Shown: positions 61,873 to 64,000 of the stretch, in pieces | Numbering within the stretch: the first letter of the stretch is position 1 | Layout: each line of letters begins with the position of its first letter | Assembly: GCF_012223425.1 (NCBI RefSeq) | Contig: NZ_CP038799.1 | Location: 2,418,001 to 2,482,000, forward strand | Reading direction: 5' to 3' | Length of the DNA: 64,000 nt | Source: Mycolicibacterium frederiksbergense | Lineage (GTDB): Bacteria > Actinomycetota > Actinomycetes > Mycobacteriales > Mycobacteriaceae | Program-made: the position numbers and the translations under genes | The notes under the pieces: generated by a model | The model's input: only the letters and a program-made list of their open reading frames with translations | What the model was told of the DNA's origin: nothing | Databases searched by the model: none

Positions 61873-62421
61873 TCACGGCTGTGTTTCCGGGTTGCCCTGT
61901 GCGACGCGTTCGGCCGCGATCAGTTCGTTGAGCCATTTGACTTCGCGCTCGCTGGACTCCAGGCCCAGCTGGTGCAACTGCCGGGTGTAGCGGTCCAGTG
62001 AGGTACTGGCCCGCGCGACCGCCTCCCGCAGACCTTCGCGGCGTTCCTCCACCTGACGGCGGCGGCCTTCCAGGATGCGCATCCTGGCCTCGGCGGGCGT
62101 GCGGTTGAAGAACGCCAGGTGCACGCCGAAGCCGTCGTCGGTGTAGTTCTGCGGTCCGGTGTCAGCCACCAGTTCGGCGAAACGTGCCTTGCCGGTATCG
62201 CTGAGTTGGTAGACGCGACGGGCGCGCCGCATCTTGGGGGTTCCGTCCGGCGCGGCGTCCTCGACGATGAGGCCGTCGGCCTGCATGCGCCGCAGCGCCG
62301 GGTACAGCGAGCCGTACGAAAACGCACGGAAAGCGCCCAACAGCCCTGTCAGGCGCTTGCGAAGTTCGTAGCCGTGCATCGGCGACTCCAGCAGAAGTCC
62401 CAGAATGGCGAGCTCCAGCAT
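61873..62421 (-). CDS. PadR family transcriptional regulator (Rv0047c-like)
   Basis: A 182-aa PadR/VirR-type winged-helix regulator. The N-terminal domain is LELAILGLLLESPMHGYELR then GSLYPALRRMQADGLI; the C-terminal helical domain (DRYTRQLHQLGLESSEREVK) mediates dimers. ATG start at 62421. It is adjacent to ino1 and probably co-transcribed; whether it controls ino1 is not known. Confidence 0.95.
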   Translation of the reverse strand: MLELAILGLLLESPMHGYELRKRLTGLLGAFRAFSYGSLYPALRRMQADGLIVEDAAPDGTPKMRRARRVYQLSDTGKARFAELVADTGPQNYTDDGFGVHLAFFNRTPAEARMRILEGRRRQVEERREGLREAVARASTSLDRYTRQLHQLGLESSEREVKWLNELIAAERVAQGNPETQP

Positions 62422-62534
62422 CGAATCACCTCCCGTTGCCCATCGCTGTGTTGGTCGCTACGACGGACCAACACGTCGGCAAAGTGTATCGCGCCGATAT
62501 ATACGACGCTACATGAGGGACCAAACCCCGGTGA

Positions 62535-62579
62535 TTTGTGGAGTTCTTGTCGGAATCATTCCGACAAGAACTCCACAAA
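62535..62579. terminator. 45-bp perfect palindrome, copy 2 of the hairpin pair
   Basis: Two 22-nt arms are exactly complementary around a single C at 62557, giving a very stable hairpin. The core follows GGAG-N5-GTCGGA-N5-TCCGAC-N5-CTCC, the same spacing as the leuS-downstream copy, and both follow GATTTGTGGAG. It begins 12 nt past the stop of the Rv0048c-like gene and sits in the padR upstream region, so it may terminate that gene. Confidence 0.8.
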
Positions 62580-62591
62580 CCGCGTGTGTGT

Positions 62592-63461
62592 CTAGGGGCT
62601 CGGGTAGTTGATCCGCTTCACCGAGGCGTCGCCGTTGAACTCGATATAACCGCTGTTCCCGAACTGCGGCGAGACGTAGACGCTGATCTCGATGCTCTCC
62701 GGCGGCGCGGTGATATCGGAGTTCGGGCCGACGCTGATGTGGATCTGCTTCACCTCGGCGGGGTCGATACCGAGGGTTTCCGGGGCGCCGCGGATCAGGC
62801 CGACGAAGGTGGGCACGTCGAAGGCGGCCAGGTCGACGAGCCGGGCATCGCTGCTGACGCTGGTCTCCGACGGGTCGTCCCAGCCGCCGCGGTAGCTGTA
62901 GCGCAGCACCCGGCGCGGCTCGTTCGGGTCGGGTCGTTCCAGCGACGCGTAGTCGTCGAAGATCGTCAGGTCATAACCCTTGGTGTCACCGAATTTCGTC
63001 TTCATCTGCTGGAACAGCCCGTTGAGGCCGCCGAGGGATTGCAGTTGACGCGGCGCGGTCAGCACGGTCGCGGGAATCCCGTCGTCCTTGGCTCCGGGAT
63101 CGGTCTGAAAGCTCAGCGGTGAGGACGTGTTGCCGTAGAGCCCCCAGCCGATCGCGATCCCGAGGACGACCAGGACCACGGCCGTCGCGATGCGGATCCC
63201 CCAGCCCGCGCCGGGGCCGATGGCGACCGCGGAGCGTTCGGGCTGCAGCTTCGGCAGCTTGATCGGTGAGCTGGTGGTCTGCAGATCGGAGACCAGCGAC
63301 TGCAGATCACCGAGCGTGGCTGCCTGGGTCGCCGCGGCGACCCGCTGCCGGTGTTCCTCCATGGACAGCTGGCCCTCGCTCAGCGCGCTGTCGAGAACCT
63401 TGCACGTGTCATCGCGGTCGGAGTCTTTCGCCCGGGTGCCCGCTGTCTGCCGTGTCGCCAC
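62592..63461 (-). CDS. DUF1707-type membrane protein (Rv0048c-like)
   Basis: A 289-aa protein, equal in length to Rv0048c as I recall it. A DUF1707 domain (DDTCKVLDSALSEGQLSMEE, ATLGDLQSLVSDLQ; about 16-62) precedes one transmembrane helix (about 87-108, IATAVVLVVLGIAIGWGLYG). The extracytoplasmic domain follows, with YSYRGGWDDPSETSVSSDAR. The start is GTG 63461. A paralogue with the same extracellular motif lies immediately upstream. Function unknown. Confidence 0.88.
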   Translation of the reverse strand: MATRQTAGTRAKDSDRDDTCKVLDSALSEGQLSMEEHRQRVAAATQAATLGDLQSLVSDLQTTSSPIKLPKLQPERSAVAIGPGAGWGIRIATAVVLVVLGIAIGWGLYGNTSSPLSFQTDPGAKDDGIPATVLTAPRQLQSLGGLNGLFQQMKTKFGDTKGYDLTIFDDYASLERPDPNEPRRVLRYSYRGGWDDPSETSVSSDARLVDLAAFDVPTFVGLIRGAPETLGIDPAEVKQIHISVGPNSDITAPPESIEISVYVSPQFGNSGYIEFNGDASVKRINYPSP

Positions 63462-63487
63462 GGTAGATGATCGTAGAACGCAGGAGC

Positions 63488-64000
63488 TCAGCTTGGGTTT
63501 TCGACGCGTGTGACGGTGCCGGAGCGGTCCAGATAGATGTAGCCGTCGCGCCCCGACGTGGTGGTGACCCGGATCAGCGTCTCCAACCCACCGGCCTCGG
63601 CGATGTGATCGATATCGAGATAGCTGTCCTGCACATCGCCGGGTGCGATCTGCAGCGTGGCCGGCGCCGCCTGCCACGCGGCGACCGTGGCCGCGACGTC
63701 GAAGGCACCGAGATCGGTCAGGTCATCGGTATCTGATCGCGATGTGGCCGACGGATTCCCCCACCCTCCGCGGTAGGTGTAGAGCAGCTTGCGCGAATCG
63801 TCGGCCGGGTCCGGCAGATAGACGTAGGCGATGTCGGGCTTGAAGGCCAGTTCGTAGCCCATGGTGCTGCCGAACCGCTTGCGGATCTCGTCGAGGATGC
63901 CGGTCATCCCCTCGACGGTGTCCATGTGCCGCGGCAGGTTCAGCACCAGCGGCGGCACATCGTCGACCGGGGGCGCCGGCGCTTCGGTGCTCTCGGGCGC
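63488..64000 (-). CDS. Paralogue of the Rv0048c-like protein, 5' end outside window
   Basis: The frame is open to the window end, so only the C-terminal 170 residues are seen. They share with the neighbouring gene the order of motifs KxRFGxTxGYxL, TYRGGWGNPSATSRSD and a C-terminal segment GYIYLDRSGTVTRVENPS. It is 26 bp upstream of that gene on the same strand, which suggests tandem duplication. The N-terminal part, probably with a membrane segment, is not visible. Confidence 0.75.
   Translation of the reverse strand, partial: APESTEAPAPPVDDVPPLVLNLPRHMDTVEGMTGILDEIRKRFGSTMGYELAFKPDIAYVYLPDPADDSRKLLYTYRGGWGNPSATSRSDTDDLTDLGAFDVAATVAAWQAAPATLQIAPGDVQDSYLDIDHIAEAGGLETLIRVTTTSGRDGYIYLDRSGTVTRVENPS

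Overview
This 64-kb window is the chromosomal replication-origin region of a rapidly growing mycobacterium (Mycolicibacterium type). The evidence is the high G+C coding, the gene order dnaA-dnaN-gnd-recF-dciA-gyrB-gyrA with rpmH-rnpA-yidD-yidC-khpB-rsmG-parA-parB on the other side, mycobacterial-type protein sequences throughout, and mycobacterial markers such as CwlM, SigM/RsmA, MutT4, the MurJ-pseudokinase fusion and glucosylglycerate hydrolase. gnd sits between dnaN and recF, and leuS-ino1 lies next to the pcnA cluster. From memory, both are features of fast growers rather than of M. tuberculosis. Gene assignments rest on reading the translations and on recalled family sequences; no database search was run.

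Layout. 1-4130: an accessory lipid block, with an acyl-CoA synthetase (cut by the window edge) overlapping a wax ester synthase/DGAT gene, divergent from a PucR-type regulator. 4161-4436: tRNA-Ala and tRNA-Ile with a tiny membrane-protein gene between them. 4503-16163, all minus strand: DUF3566 protein, gyrA, gyrB, dciA, recF, gnd, dnaN, oriC (14151-14666) and dnaA. 16164-16749: a non-coding dnaA/rpmH divergent region with a symmetric DnaA-box trio. 16750-22188, plus strand: rpmH, rnpA, yidD, yidC, khpB/jag, rsmG, parA, parB, with two parS sites. 22309-24000: a possible small ORF, a GNAT-like protein and a methyltransferase gene broken by an in-frame stop. 24014-34675, minus strand: cwlM, trxA, trxB, a shortened rsmA, sigM, murJ fusion, a DUF6049-like protein and mutT4. 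34785-36761, plus strand: pcnA and a Rv3906c-like protein.

From 36745 rightward the order parallels M. tuberculosis Rv0036c-Rv0048c with insertions. It runs: ankyrin-repeat protein, TIGR03084-like protein, MFS transporter, yqgE, small membrane protein, Mtc28-like protein, leuS, formaldehyde dehydrogenase, SDR, glucosylglycerate hydrolase, MarR regulator, an amino-acid ABC system with a fused binding protein-permease, GntR regulator, F420-type oxidoreductase, PhoX, a secreted putative metalloprotease, alpha/beta hydrolase, TetR regulator, a secreted alpha/beta hydrolase, ino1, PadR regulator, and two paralogous Rv0048c-like membrane proteins, the last cut by the window end.

How it works together. 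The centre is the housekeeping hub for initiation (oriC, DnaA, DciA), replication and repair (DnaN, RecF), supercoiling (GyrAB) and segregation (ParA, ParB, parS). It is flanked by cell-envelope control (CwlM, MurJ), redox (TrxA/TrxB), the SigM stress regulon and membrane-protein biogenesis (YidC/YidD). The most notable points are: a pair of homologous palindromic hairpins 17 kb apart, each just downstream of a stop codon; a third parS-like site about 24 kb from oriC; a parA-parB spacer exactly filled by a 39-codon ORF with ATGA junctions at both ends; an RsmA lacking its cytoplasmic anti-sigma domain; the methyltransferase nonsense mutation; and a serine at the quinolone-determining GyrA position.
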